Shown: piece by piece, positions 25,023 through 33,543 of the stretch
How the letters are laid out: each line of letters begins with the position of its first letter
Position numbering within the stretch: the stretch's first letter is position 1
Assembly: GCA_008087055.1 (NCBI GenBank)
Contig: VIEA01000001.1
Coordinates: 198,514 to 262,513, forward strand
Source of the DNA: Gammaproteobacteria bacterium LSUCC0096
GTDB lineage: Bacteria > Pseudomonadota > Gammaproteobacteria > Pseudomonadales > Litorivicinaceae
Reading direction: 5' to 3'
DNA length: 64,000 nt
Notes under the pieces: model-generated
What the model was told of the DNA's origin: nothing
What the model saw: the letters and a program-made list of their open reading frames with translations, nothing else
The model's database searches: none
Translations under genes and position numbers: made by a program

Positions 25023-25481
25023 ATGAGATCTTCATTCGCACCAACAGATCGCATTCTCAGATTGATGGCCCTAATTGCGGTGATCGTCAGTCTTGGTGGA
25101 TGCGCCCCAACCCCGATTACTCAGAAAGCAGTATCTGATTACAAGTCGGTTGCGTCTCAGATCTCTATTGGTGACGCGAGAGAGTATGTGCTCGCAATTT
25201 TACAAACCAATCAGCAGGTTATTCCATCGCATTTTAAAAGACAGCCAGAGCGATATCTTAGCTATGGTGAACAAGTCGAGATTCACTTTATACGCACCGG
25301 ACTGACGTCGGGAATAGAAAATTTGGATGACGACTTCACGCCCTACGTGTTTAAAAACGATGTGCTGATGTCTGTCGGGTGGACTTACGTCAGTAAAACA
25401 GACTTTCACGACAAAGCGCGCCAGGCGATTAGTGCAGGTGGCGTGAAGCCTGATCAAGATGTCGTGGGCGATAGAAGATAG
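25023..25481 (+). CDS. Small lipoprotein of unknown function
   Basis: 152 residues from the ATG at 25023. The N terminus (DRILRLMALIAVIVSLGGCA) is a lipoprotein signal with lipobox LGGC, so the mature protein is lipid-anchored. The remainder (SVASQISIGDAREYVLAILQ, then KRQPERYLSYGEQVEIHFIR and DDFTPYVFKNDVLMSVGW) resembles small lipoproteins annotated as DUF3192, where the FxN(D/N)xLxxxGW strand is common. No clear ribosome-binding site; an internal ATG at 25065 is an alternative start. Confidence 0.65.
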   Translation: MRSSFAPTDRILRLMALIAVIVSLGGCAPTPITQKAVSDYKSVASQISIGDAREYVLAILQTNQQVIPSHFKRQPERYLSYGEQVEIHFIRTGLTSGIENLDDDFTPYVFKNDVLMSVGWTYVSKTDFHDKARQAISAGGVKPDQDVVGDRR

Positions 25482-25650
25482 CTTTTCTGAGCATTAATCA
25501 GGCGTGTTAGGGCCGTTCATGCACTGCGTCCTTCTCGTTGCTATGAATTCGATGGATATGGATGGTTTGCTAGACTGCCAAAGACGCCAAAAATTTAGAC
25601 TTTATTTGAAATTTTAGGATCTGATTTTAAGAGACATATTCAGATGGGAA

Positions 25651-25698
25651 TGGTGGCTATGGCGGGACTTGAACCTGCGACCCCAGAATTATGAGTGC
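25651..25698 (-). repeat. Outer tRNA-Met 3' fragment (attachment-site repeat)
   Basis: 48 bases identical, apart from C to A at 25687, to the 3' part of the tRNA-Met gene at 47474-47521: CCA end, acceptor strand, T arm, variable loop and anticodon loop with CAT. The 5' half of a tRNA does not follow, so it is not a working tRNA gene. Marks the left boundary of island 1. Confidence 0.85.
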
Positions 25699-25778
25699 GC
25701 CGAACAAAAATTAAATTCTTTTAAAAACAATGCATTAATGAATAAAAATTGCTTTGTAGTATAGAAGTAGTAAAGTCA
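25699..25778. repeat. Island-end arm sequence, copy 1
   Basis: About 80 bp directly after the tRNA fragment, roughly 85% identical by hand alignment to 36912-36990. It ends in two direct GTAGTAWAG repeats (from 25756 and 25767). Position and repeat pattern suit arm-type binding sites of a tyrosine recombinase. The remainder to 25936 is non-coding and holds overlapping short palindromes around AACACAGTGTT (25825-25835). Confidence 0.6.
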
Positions 25779-25936
25779 GTTGCTTCACTAATTTTCAACT
25801 ACAGAACACAAACAGTGTGTTTGAACACAGTGTTTGGATTCCGTGTGATAAGTACGCATGTCGCAAGTGGCGTCATTCGCAGAACTACATTTAATCTGTC
25901 TGGGGTGGCAGATATGACGGTTCGGCTACCACAGTC

Positions 25937-26818
25937 CTATTTTCGATTGACTCCGAACGGGCCGCATTGTTGAGCGAGCAAGTTATGTAGCTCGGCTATT
26001 AAATTGCCTCGAGGAGAGGTTAACTTTTCGATCAACCCTATCTGTCTGTTGAGTTGAGGATTTCCAAAGGGAATCCGGACGCATTTTGCGTCGTCCGCTA
26101 TGGCCACGTGGGGTACAACCGACACGCCGAGTCCCTCACGTACACAAGTAACAATCGACGCAATTGTATCGATCTCAGCAATCGTTGTTGGGAACACTCC
26201 AAGTCTCGAAATTTCTGTATCGATGATTTGCGCAAGAGGCACTGCGCTTTTGAAGCGAATAAATGGAGCGTTGTGCAAAATCGAAACCAAGTCAGTCTCT
26301 GCATAATTCTCTGGAGCTATCAACCATAGAGGTTCCTTCAAAAAAGGGCTCCACCGGAGAGTCTGGGGGATCGCTAGATTTTCGGCGACAACTGCCGCGT
26401 CAATTCGGCCAGTTGCGACATCTGCTATGAGATTTGTTGATAGGGAAACGTGTAAGTTGATTTTGAGTTGAGGGTATTTTTTATTCATTGAGTTGATCGC
26501 TTTGGGTAGTAATTCCAAAGCGCTTGAGCGAACCGTTCCAAGGCTTAATGTTCCTGCGATTGTATTTCCATGGATCGACGCAAGCGTTTGCTCCTCGAGC
26601 TCCAGCATAGCCCTGGCCATTTCGAGTATTTGGTACCCACTTGGGGTGAGTTCTGGCGGTCTAGTCGAGCGATCGAATAAGATCACCCCGGTCTCTTCCT
26701 CCAAGGCTTTGATTTGTTGTCCAATTGCTGACGGCGTAAGGCATACAACCTCAGCTGCCTTGGCAAAGGTTTTGTGTGTAGCAATCGCTACGACTGACTT
26801 GAGCTGGCGTAGATCCAT
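25937..26818 (-). CDS. LysR family transcriptional regulator (island 1)
   Basis: 293 residues. N-terminal helix-turn-helix (THKTFAKAAEVVCLTPSAIG then QQIKALEEETGVILFDRSTR) and a periplasmic-binding-like effector domain (LSLGTVRSSALELLPKAI, REGLGVSVVPHVAI). Transcribed away from the TRAP operon across a 151-bp spacer with palindromes, the usual layout for a LysR regulator of the adjacent uptake and catabolic genes. The inducer is probably the imported acid or lactone (inference). Confidence 0.88.
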   Translation of the reverse strand: MDLRQLKSVVAIATHKTFAKAAEVVCLTPSAIGQQIKALEEETGVILFDRSTRPPELTPSGYQILEMARAMLELEEQTLASIHGNTIAGTLSLGTVRSSALELLPKAINSMNKKYPQLKINLHVSLSTNLIADVATGRIDAAVVAENLAIPQTLRWSPFLKEPLWLIAPENYAETDLVSILHNAPFIRFKSAVPLAQIIDTEISRLGVFPTTIAEIDTIASIVTCVREGLGVSVVPHVAIADDAKCVRIPFGNPQLNRQIGLIEKLTSPRGNLIAELHNLLAQQCGPFGVNRK

Positions 26819-26825
26819 AAATAAT

Positions 26826-26871
26826 AAAGAAATTCTTTGCTTAGCATTTAGAATTATTCACTTTAGTAAAG
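26826..26871. promoter_or_regulatory. Palindromes in the LysR/dctP divergent spacer
   Basis: AAAGAA-A-TTCTTT (26826-26838) and CTTTA-G-TAAAG (26861-26871) are short dyads 35 bases apart, start to start, in AT-rich DNA between the LysR gene and dctP. Plausible binding sites of the LysR protein; not confirmed. Confidence 0.35.
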
Positions 26872-26969
26872 ATTATCTTTTGTGTAAAACCATTTCATCC
26901 GAAATTTAATGCTGTCATTTGCATGGTGGCTGACGGAAAAAGCAAACAATAAAAGCCCATGGAGTGGTT

Positions 26970-27941
26970 ATGAAAATTAGAGCAATCCTGGCATCAGCTA
27001 TGATGTCTATGTCTATGTCTGTTGTTGCAGCCGAGTGGACTGCGTACACGTATTCTTCTGTCCCAACGACATCAGCCGTGAAAGGCATGACGCGCATCGT
27101 TGACCGCGCTGCATCTGAGACTGGTAGTAAGTTAAAAATCGATCTGCACTTAGGTAAAACTTTGCAGATCAAATCTTCAGATATCACGCAGGCTGTCGGT
27201 GACGGCGTCATCGACTTTGCCGCCGATTATTTCTTCTCTGGAAGCGTTCCGATTGCTCGAGTGATGAATTTGCCAATGCTCATCGAGAATGATGATGAGT
27301 GGCGTAAAGCATATGCAGCAGTTGAGCCGATGATCGTCGATGCCTTTAAGAAGCAGGGTGTTGTTCCTCTGGGTAGCTACCGTTATCCAAAGCAAATTAT
27401 TTTTACGACATTCGAGATTTCGAGTTTGGATGACCTCAAAGGCCACAAAATTCGTGTGACATCTCCTGAGCAAGGTAAGTTCGTTGAATCATTTGGCGGT
27501 TCAGCAATCACTCTGTCCGGAAGTGAGGTTCCTACCGCTCTTCAACGTGGTGTTATTGAGGGTGTTCTAACTGCAAGTGCGGGTGGTGCGAAGAAATGGG
27601 GTGAGTTTTTGCCTTATAACTATCGCTTCGCTGTGAACTACGGGAATTCAATGATTATTGCCAACGCCGATTCGTTTGCATCATTGTCTGCAGCTGATCA
27701 AAAGGCTTTACGAGCAATTGCGTCGGAAGAAGGGGAGAAAACATCGGCCGCATTTTTGGTAGATGAAGATGTTCAGATGAAAAAGCAGCAGAGTGCTGGT
27801 ATGAAAATTATTCAGCCTGCGGCGGGCGATGCAAAAGCTGCGCGGCAGAAGCTTGCACCGTATTGGGATCAGTGGGCTAAAGATAATGGTCCTGACTATG
27901 TGAAAGCCCTCGCATCTGTCCGTAAGGCAATCGGTAAATAA
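26970..27941 (+). CDS. dctP: TRAP transporter solute-binding protein (island 1)
   Basis: 323 residues from the ATG at 26970, with GGAG at 26961-26964; a GTG at 26964 would overlap that site. Signal peptide MKIRAILASAMMSMSMSVVA followed by the DctP fold: IKSSDITQAVGDGVIDFAA, LKGHKIRVTSPEQGKFVESF with the Arg that binds the ligand carboxylate, and GVIEGVLTASAGG. Periplasmic receptor for an organic acid; ligand unknown but probably a sugar-acid-type compound given the downstream SMP-30, dehydrogenase and aldolase genes. Confidence 0.9.
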   Translation: MKIRAILASAMMSMSMSVVAAEWTAYTYSSVPTTSAVKGMTRIVDRAASETGSKLKIDLHLGKTLQIKSSDITQAVGDGVIDFAADYFFSGSVPIARVMNLPMLIENDDEWRKAYAAVEPMIVDAFKKQGVVPLGSYRYPKQIIFTTFEISSLDDLKGHKIRVTSPEQGKFVESFGGSAITLSGSEVPTALQRGVIEGVLTASAGGAKKWGEFLPYNYRFAVNYGNSMIIANADSFASLSAADQKALRAIASEEGEKTSAAFLVDEDVQMKKQQSAGMKIIQPAAGDAKAARQKLAPYWDQWAKDNGPDYVKALASVRKAIGK

Positions 27942-27942
27942 C

Positions 27943-28458
27943 TTGCGTAGCCAAGTTGATAAGAAAAAGGGGCTGCAAAGCCTCTTTTTTGATGCTGCCT
28001 TCCAATTTGTCAATCAGCTGGCACGATTGGCATTGCTTTCATTGACGGGGCTTATTCTTGTCGAGGTCTGCCTTCGCTCCATGTTTGATTTGTCTCTAGG
28101 ATTTGCTGAAGAGGTTTCAGCATACCTCGTGGTTGTTCTGACAGTATTTGGGGGGGCAATCTCACTGAGGTCAGGTCATCTGTTCAGGGTTCGCGTTCTA
28201 ATAGACCGTTTTACGCTCTCGGCACGCAAGAATTTAGAAATTTTGTTTTATTTGATCGCTCTCATAACGTGCCTGATCTTGGTTTGGAAGATGGCTGGAT
28301 TCACACTGAGTTCTTTCGAAAGAGGGAAATTTGCAGCGACGGTTTTAAGAACGCCTCTTTGGATTCCGCAAACCGCTATGCCTGTGGGATTTAGCTTGAT
28401 CTCGATTTTTATTGTGGAAAAGCTACTGAAACTTCATCGCGCAGAGGACGATTCTTAG
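27943..28458 (+). CDS. dctQ: TRAP transporter small permease subunit (island 1)
   Basis: 171 residues. Four hydrophobic segments and the DctQ pattern VEVCLRSMFDLSLGFAEEVSAYLVVVLTVFGGAISLRSGHLFRVRV (residues about 40-85, given here as a position range). The frame opens at a TTG at 27943, one base after the dctP stop, and no ATG or GTG is available before the first helix. A terminator-like hairpin lies within codons 8-16, which is odd for coding sequence, so the start is uncertain. Its stop abuts the dctM ATG. Confidence 0.78.
   Translation: MRSQVDKKKGLQSLFFDAAFQFVNQLARLALLSLTGLILVEVCLRSMFDLSLGFAEEVSAYLVVVLTVFGGAISLRSGHLFRVRVLIDRFTLSARKNLEILFYLIALITCLILVWKMAGFTLSSFERGKFAATVLRTPLWIPQTAMPVGFSLISIFIVEKLLKLHRAEDDS
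27964..27990 (+). terminator. Terminator-like hairpin inside the start of dctQ (island 1)
   Basis: AAAAAGGGGCT (27964-27974), GCAA loop, AGCCTCTTTTT (27979-27989) and a further T: an 11-bp stem with one G-U pair and a U tract. It falls 22 bases after the dctP stop, within the dctQ frame, and likely reduces transcription of the membrane subunits. Confidence 0.65.
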
Positions 28459-29754
28459 ATGGATACACTGGTCGTTTTTCTGCTGTTGATCATCTTAATC
28501 GTTTGCGGCATGTGGGTGCAGTTTGCTGTCGCCTCAGCGGGGCTTGCCTACATCGTTTTTATCAAAGGATTTTCTGGCCTTAAAGCCCTAGGAATTGTGA
28601 GTTGGGGGGCGGCAAACAGTTTTACATTGGCGGCGATTCCACTTTTCATCTTTATGGCTGAAATCCTGCTCGGCGCAGGGTTAAGTAGTCGTCTCTATAG
28701 TGGTGTTGCTCCATTCGTTAGGAAGTTGCCGGGAGGACTTCTGCACACAAATATCGTGGGGAGTGGCATCTTTGCTGCGATATCCGGCGGTAGTTCTCCA
28801 ACAGCCGCTGCGATGTCGACGGTTGCATTGCCTGAGCTATCTGGTCGAGGTTACGACAAGCGCTTGGTTGCTGGCTCACTGGCCGCAGGCGGTACCCTAG
28901 GCATATTAATCCCGCCTTCGATCACGATGATCATTTATTCAACATTTACCGAGACCTCTGTTGCGCAATTATTTTCTGCAGGCATTGTCCCCGGGGTTCT
29001 CCTTGCATTGCTCTACATGGCGTTTATTGCTTTGAGGGTTAAATTGAACCCTCAGCTGGTTCCTTCTGAGACTTCAGTATGTACGGCTTCTGATTTAGCT
29101 AAAGCGCTTCTCGACATATTGCCATTTGGCGTTCTTATTTTTGTAGTCTTGGGGAGTATTTACGGGGGGGTGGCCACCCCAACTGAGGCTGGTGCAATCG
29201 GTGTATTGGGTGCATCGCTCATCGCTATGATCTACGGCAAATTTTCTTGGGCTTTGATCGATCAAGCGGTGTCCAAGACTCTCGTTATGACAGGCAATAT
29301 TTTGTTCGTCGTTTTTGCTTCGATGATTTTTGCCTATGGGACGGCACTATCTGGTGCGGGAGAGGAACTTGTTGGGTTTCTACAAGAGGCTAACGTGTCG
29401 CGCTGGGCCTTCTTGCTCGTCGTGATGCTGATGTTCGGAATCTTAGGCTGTTTTATGGAAGGTTTGGGAATGATTGCAATCATTGTTCCCGTTCTTTTCC
29501 CAGCGTTGCTTGCTCTTGGAATTGATCCAATTTGGTTCGGTATCTTCGTGGTTATTCTGATTGAGCTTGGACAGTTAACTCCTCCGCTTGGAGTCATTCT
29601 GTTTGTCGTAGCCAGCTCTTCTAAAGTTGTCAAAGTCGAAGATGTCGTGGCAGGAACTATTCCGTTTTTCTCGATGATTCTAGTGTTTTTGATCTTGATG
29701 ATAATATTCCCTGAAATTGCGCTTTTCTTGCCAGCTATAACATTTGGTGGTTAA
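28459..29754 (+). CDS. dctM: TRAP transporter large permease subunit (island 1)
   Basis: 431 residues, the standard DctM length. Landmarks: GAANSFTLAAIPLFIFMAEI, GGSSPTAAAMSTVALPEL, GTLGILIPPSITMIIY, GSIYGGVATPTEAGAIG, and GQLTPPLGVILFVV at the end. Inner-membrane Na+-coupled transport subunit. Start ATG directly follows the dctQ TAG; three bases separate its stop from the SMP-30 gene, so transport and lactone hydrolysis genes form one operon. Confidence 0.93.
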   Translation: MDTLVVFLLLIILIVCGMWVQFAVASAGLAYIVFIKGFSGLKALGIVSWGAANSFTLAAIPLFIFMAEILLGAGLSSRLYSGVAPFVRKLPGGLLHTNIVGSGIFAAISGGSSPTAAAMSTVALPELSGRGYDKRLVAGSLAAGGTLGILIPPSITMIIYSTFTETSVAQLFSAGIVPGVLLALLYMAFIALRVKLNPQLVPSETSVCTASDLAKALLDILPFGVLIFVVLGSIYGGVATPTEAGAIGVLGASLIAMIYGKFSWALIDQAVSKTLVMTGNILFVVFASMIFAYGTALSGAGEELVGFLQEANVSRWAFLLVVMLMFGILGCFMEGLGMIAIIVPVLFPALLALGIDPIWFGIFVVILIELGQLTPPLGVILFVVASSSKVVKVEDVVAGTIPFFSMILVFLILMIIFPEIALFLPAITFGG

Positions 29755-29757
29755 CCC

Positions 29758-30723
29758 ATGTTTACCTATCCGCCCCCTGAACCAGTGATCATTGATGCAG
29801 AAGTATTTACAGAGCTTCCTTCGCATTTACGTAGAACGGGCCAGTTTTCTTATTGGGCGGAAAAAAATAGGGGCGGCTCTGCGGTCGATAGTTTTATCGA
29901 AGGACCTTCGTTTGATAGGAGCGGGAATCTGTACTTCGTGGATATTCCCTTTGGTCGGGTCTTCAGGGCTGATCCAGCCGGTAATATCGAGCAAGTCGCA
30001 AATTATGATGGTCAGCCCAATGGTCTGAAAATTCATTCAGATGGCTCTATATTCTTAGCTGACTATCAAAATGGGATCATGAGATTGGACCCTGATACAG
30101 GCGATGTATCCCATGCTTTGCGCGACTGTGATACAGAAGGATTTAAGGGCTGCAATGATCTGTTTTTTGACCACAGAGGGCATCTCTACTTTACGGACCA
30201 GGGGCAAACTGGATTACATGATCCGTCGGGACGGGTATTCAGGTGGGATGGAAGCAGCCTAGATTGTCTGATTGATAAAGTTCCAAGCCCTAATGGGCTC
30301 GTTTTTGACCTCAATGAAAGAGTTCTTCTATTGGCCGTGACTCGTGCCAATGCTATTTGGCGGTTACCTATTGCGAGCTCTGGGCGCGTAAACAAGGCAG
30401 GGCTATTTATTCAGTTCTCAGGCGGTAGGGCTGGGCCTGATGGATTGGCTCTAACCGATACTAATGGTTTGGTGGTATGTCAGACTGGTATGGGGCTCGT
30501 TTGGGTTCATGATGAATTAGGTAGGGCTATCGCTGTCGTTCGCTCACCGTTGGGTTTAGGCACAACCAACTGTGCTTTTGGTGGAGAGAATTTGGATACT
30601 CTGTTTATCACTGAATCCGATACCGGAACGATCCTTAGAGCGAAATTCCCACCTCACCTGAACATTCGAGGGAAGCCGATGTTCTCCCATTCAATTAACG
30701 CATCAGTGCCACTCAGTAAATAA
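29758..30723 (+). CDS. SMP-30/gluconolactonase family lactonase
   Basis: 321 residues, six-bladed beta-propeller. Metal-site residues of the family are visible: Glu in SFIEGPSFDRSGNLYFVD, Asn in FKGCNDLFFDHRGHLYFTDQ and in PSPNGLVFDL, Asp in GPDGLALTDTNG. Such enzymes hydrolyse aldono- or other sugar lactones with a divalent metal. No signal peptide, so it acts in the cytoplasm on the imported compound or on a lactone made from it. Same operon as the TRAP genes. Confidence 0.87.
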   Translation: MFTYPPPEPVIIDAEVFTELPSHLRRTGQFSYWAEKNRGGSAVDSFIEGPSFDRSGNLYFVDIPFGRVFRADPAGNIEQVANYDGQPNGLKIHSDGSIFLADYQNGIMRLDPDTGDVSHALRDCDTEGFKGCNDLFFDHRGHLYFTDQGQTGLHDPSGRVFRWDGSSLDCLIDKVPSPNGLVFDLNERVLLLAVTRANAIWRLPIASSGRVNKAGLFIQFSGGRAGPDGLALTDTNGLVVCQTGMGLVWVHDELGRAIAVVRSPLGLGTTNCAFGGENLDTLFITESDTGTILRAKFPPHLNIRGKPMFSHSINASVPLSK

Positions 30724-30816
30724 AGATAATTTTCATTTAATAACAATAATTACTCGTTTTTGTGAAGTAATTCTCTCTGTTATAACTCATCTCAATTAAA
30801 TAAGAAGGATGAGTAC

Positions 30817-31818
30817 ATGCCACGCCAGGTATTGGTCACAGGCCCATCGCTCGATGAGGCTGCAATCGATCTTTTAGAGCAACATAATTGCTCGGTAGTT
30901 TTTGCTGGCGCGTATTCCCAGGGTTCCGATTTAGAATTACAGATATCCGAATATCGCCCAAACGCCATTATTTCCCGAATGGGGCAACTCGATAGAGATG
31001 TGATCAGCAAAGCTCTCCCTGATCTTGAAGTAATTGCTAAGCATGGTGTGGGTGTCGACAACATCGATGTCGCTGCAGCGACTGAGCATGGCGTACCTGT
31101 CTGTATATCGATGGGTGCGAACGCGATTTCAGTGGCAGAGCAAACGATGGCATTAGTTCTGGCCGTCACTAAAAAGATCTGCGTGTTGGATAGCCGCATT
31201 AGAGATGGGCATTGGGATAAGCCAAACTTTAAAGGCTATGAGCTTAATGGACGAACGCTTTGTTTGTTCGGAATGGGAGCGATAGCGCAGGCGATGGCTA
31301 ACCTAGCCAGAGCATTCGGGCTTCGGTTGGTTGGATACGATCCGTTCGCTGAAGACTCAGTATTCGACGCTTTCGGAGTTATTCGCTGCCATTCTATTAA
31401 TGAGCTCTTTACTCAGGCTGACATTATGAGTCTGCACGCTCCTCTGAATGATGCCACCCGAAATGTCGTCAATGAAAAGACGCTGGCGCTAATGCCGCAG
31501 GGTTCTCTGATTGTTAACACGGCTCGCGGCGGGTTGATTGATGAGGCCGCTCTTCTGGCATCGATAAAAATGGAACATCTCGCTGGTGCGGGGTTGGATA
31601 CGTTTGCTGTTGAGCCTATAGCCACGAATCATCCATTTCTTGATGAATCCAGAATCGTCGTATCTCCCCATGTTGGCGGAGTCACAATTGCTGCAAATAG
31701 ACGAGTAGCGCTAAGAGCCGCTCAGAATGTCATTGCCATTCTTGACGGACATCCTCTTGATACATCTTTGGTTGTTAACCACAAGCACCTCAGCGCACAA
31801 GCAGTGCAACAGCCTTAA
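30817..31818 (+). CDS. D-isomer-specific 2-hydroxyacid dehydrogenase
   Basis: 333 residues. NAD-binding Rossmann motif in LCLFGMGAIAQAMANLARAF, then the catalytic triad of the family: Arg in VNTARGGLIDEAAL, Glu in the GLDTFAVEPI region and His in SPHVGG. Closest in layout to phosphoglycerate/hydroxypyruvate reductase-like enzymes. AAGGA precedes the ATG. A 93-bp AT-rich gap from the SMP-30 gene may hold another promoter. It directly abuts the RraA-like gene, implying consecutive steps: oxidation or reduction at C2 and aldol cleavage. Confidence 0.88.
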   Translation: MPRQVLVTGPSLDEAAIDLLEQHNCSVVFAGAYSQGSDLELQISEYRPNAIISRMGQLDRDVISKALPDLEVIAKHGVGVDNIDVAAATEHGVPVCISMGANAISVAEQTMALVLAVTKKICVLDSRIRDGHWDKPNFKGYELNGRTLCLFGMGAIAQAMANLARAFGLRLVGYDPFAEDSVFDAFGVIRCHSINELFTQADIMSLHAPLNDATRNVVNEKTLALMPQGSLIVNTARGGLIDEAALLASIKMEHLAGAGLDTFAVEPIATNHPFLDESRIVVSPHVGGVTIAANRRVALRAAQNVIAILDGHPLDTSLVVNHKHLSAQAVQQP

Positions 31819-32511
31819 ATGGGGAATATTAAGTTGAATATTGGATTTCGAATTTGTGAAAGAGAGCAAAAAGTCGCCGATGACATGGTTGCTCAATTCA
31901 AAGTTTTGCCGGTCGCAAATGTATCGGACACGATGGGCCGGCTACAGGGAGGAGGTCCTCGCCTGTTACCGATGCACACATCGGGTGTCTTAGCGGGTCC
32001 AGCTCTTACGGTGAAGGTTAGGCCTGGTGATAACTTAATGCTTCATAAAGCAATTGATATGGCCATGCCAGGGGATGTCATTGTCGTCGATGGTGGAGGG
32101 CATCTTACGAATTCATTGATGGGTGAGTTAATGCTAGCCCACGCCATTAATCGCGGTATTGCTGGGTTTGTCATTTATGGAGCTATTCGCGATGCAGACG
32201 CTTTTAAGTCAGTAAACCTCCCAACCTTTGCATCTGGAATAAACCACCGAGGCCCATACAAGGATGGCCCTGGAGAAATCAATGTGAGCATCTCTCTCGA
32301 TGGCATGGTTGTAAATCCCGGTGACCTAATCTTGGGTGACTCTGATGGAGTGGTCTCAGTTCCGATTGAGATGACTAAACAAGTTCTCGCAGACACTCTT
32401 GCCAAGCAATCGGCGGAGGAGAAGCAGATGGAAGCGATTAAGGCAAAGACTAATGATCGTTCTTGGGTTGATAAAGCCCTTCATGAAAAGGGTTGTGAAT
32501 TCCCTAAATAA
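31819..32511 (+). CDS. RraA family protein (4-hydroxy-2-oxo acid aldolase-like)
   Basis: 230 residues. RraA/HMG-aldolase fold motifs: VANVSDTMGRLQ, VKVRPGDNLMLHKAIDMAMPGDV, VVDGGG, GELMLAHAINRGIAGFVIYGAIRDAD with the catalytic Arg-Asp, and PGDLILGDSDGVVSVP. Family members near catabolic genes are usually metal-dependent class II pyruvate aldolases (for 4-hydroxy-4-methyl- or 4-carboxy-4-hydroxy-2-oxo acids) or oxaloacetate decarboxylases rather than the RNase E inhibitor. Proposed to release pyruvate from the sugar-acid intermediate (inference). ATG immediately follows the dehydrogenase TAA. Confidence 0.85.
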   Translation: MGNIKLNIGFRICEREQKVADDMVAQFKVLPVANVSDTMGRLQGGGPRLLPMHTSGVLAGPALTVKVRPGDNLMLHKAIDMAMPGDVIVVDGGGHLTNSLMGELMLAHAINRGIAGFVIYGAIRDADAFKSVNLPTFASGINHRGPYKDGPGEINVSISLDGMVVNPGDLILGDSDGVVSVPIEMTKQVLADTLAKQSAEEKQMEAIKAKTNDRSWVDKALHEKGCEFPK

Positions 32512-32545
32512 AAATTAACTCAAATTAGATAATTAGGAGTGAGTT

Positions 32546-33493
32546 ATGTTTAAGAAAAAGTTGGCTATGTTTGGAGCATTGTTGCTGTCTTCAGGGATTG
32601 CATTAGCGGAGTATCCTGAAAAGCCAATCACCATCCTTGTTGGATATAAAGCAGGGGGTGGTACTGATGTAATGGCGCGTAATGTTGCTCCGTTCATCGA
32701 GAAACATTTGGGTAACGGTGCGTCTGTTGTTATTAAAAATATGCCTGGTGCGAGTGGGATGATTGCCGTCACGGAAGTGTCAAAATCAGACCCCGACGGA
32801 TATACATTAGGTACATTCAATCTACCTGGAATGATGGCGCGTACTTTGGATCGGCCAACTGAGATAGGCGCAGACAGCTTCACATATCTTGCGAATTTCG
32901 TTGATGATCCTAACGTTATTGTCACCTCAAAAAAGAGTGGTATCAAGTCATTAAAGCAGTTCGTTGAAGCGGCAAAAGAAACTCCTCGCGCGATTACGGT
33001 TGGGATGTCATCGCTTGGTGGTGACGATCACATTGCGTTAACAAAGTTTTCTGCACTCGCTGATGCGGAATACACGATTGTTCCATTTAAGGGTTCAGCC
33101 CCAGCGCGTGCAGCGATTATGGGCGGCCACGTTGCTGCAGGCATCTTGAATATTTCAGAAGTTGTGAAGTTCCGAGATGAGCTAAATGTTCTTGGTGTTG
33201 CTACTGCAGAGCGTTCGTCATTCGCTCCCGATTTAGCAACCCTAAAAGAGCAGGGGTTTAACATTGTGAACGGTTCTATGCGCGGGGTAGTTGCTCCAGC
33301 AGGATTACCTAAAAATGTTGAGGCCAAGCTGCTAGCGGCAATGGAGAAAGTGGGTAAGGATCCTGAGTTTCTGAAGAAAATGAAAGAAACGGGTAACCCG
33401 ACTTCGATTTCTGTGGGTGACGATTTCCAAACGCTGAACGGTGAACAGTTGGAGATCGCGAAGAAGATCTGGGAAAGCACTCCTTGGAAATAA
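32546..33493 (+). CDS. tctC: Tripartite tricarboxylate transporter binding protein (TctC/Bug family)
   Basis: 315 residues with a signal peptide (MFKKKLAMFGALLLSSGIALA). Bug-family core: YPEKPITILVGYKAGGGTDV, KNMPGASGMIA, DPDGYTLG, and GVVAPAGLPKNVEAKLLAAM. Periplasmic receptor of the TTT system. Strong AGGAG upstream of the ATG. A terminator hairpin follows before tctB. Island 1 therefore has two unrelated carboxylate importers on either side of one catabolic set. Confidence 0.93.
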   Translation: MFKKKLAMFGALLLSSGIALAEYPEKPITILVGYKAGGGTDVMARNVAPFIEKHLGNGASVVIKNMPGASGMIAVTEVSKSDPDGYTLGTFNLPGMMARTLDRPTEIGADSFTYLANFVDDPNVIVTSKKSGIKSLKQFVEAAKETPRAITVGMSSLGGDDHIALTKFSALADAEYTIVPFKGSAPARAAIMGGHVAAGILNISEVVKFRDELNVLGVATAERSSFAPDLATLKEQGFNIVNGSMRGVVAPAGLPKNVEAKLLAAMEKVGKDPEFLKKMKETGNPTSISVGDDFQTLNGEQLEIAKKIWESTPWK

Positions 33494-33507
33494 TCTGAGG
33501 CTGACTT

Positions 33508-33533
33508 GGGGGTGAATTTTCACCCCCTTTTTT
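33508..33533 (+). terminator. Intrinsic terminator/attenuator between tctC and tctB
   Basis: GGGGGTGAA (33508-33516) and TTCACCCCC (33519-33527), a perfect 9-bp pair, followed by T6. Lies 14 bases after the tctC stop, inside the operon. Confidence 0.85.
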
Positions 33534-33543
33534 GAGGTTTATT

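Noticed and set aside
25651-25698. tRNA-like sequence at 25651, and its twin at 36864, as working tRNA-Met genes
   Set aside because: Only the 3' part through the anticodon loop is present; the D arm and 5' acceptor strand are replaced by AT-rich island sequence, so no cloverleaf can form.
25749-25973. A 74-codon plus-strand frame right of the first island arm
   Set aside because: No ribosome-binding site, it covers the arm repeats and runs into the LysR gene antisense; not convincing as a gene or as a recombinase remnant.
31819-32511. RraA-like protein as the ribonuclease E inhibitor RraA
   Set aside because: Placement in a catabolic operon and the retained GAIRDAD and GDSDGV metal/pyruvate motifs fit the aldolase branch of the family.
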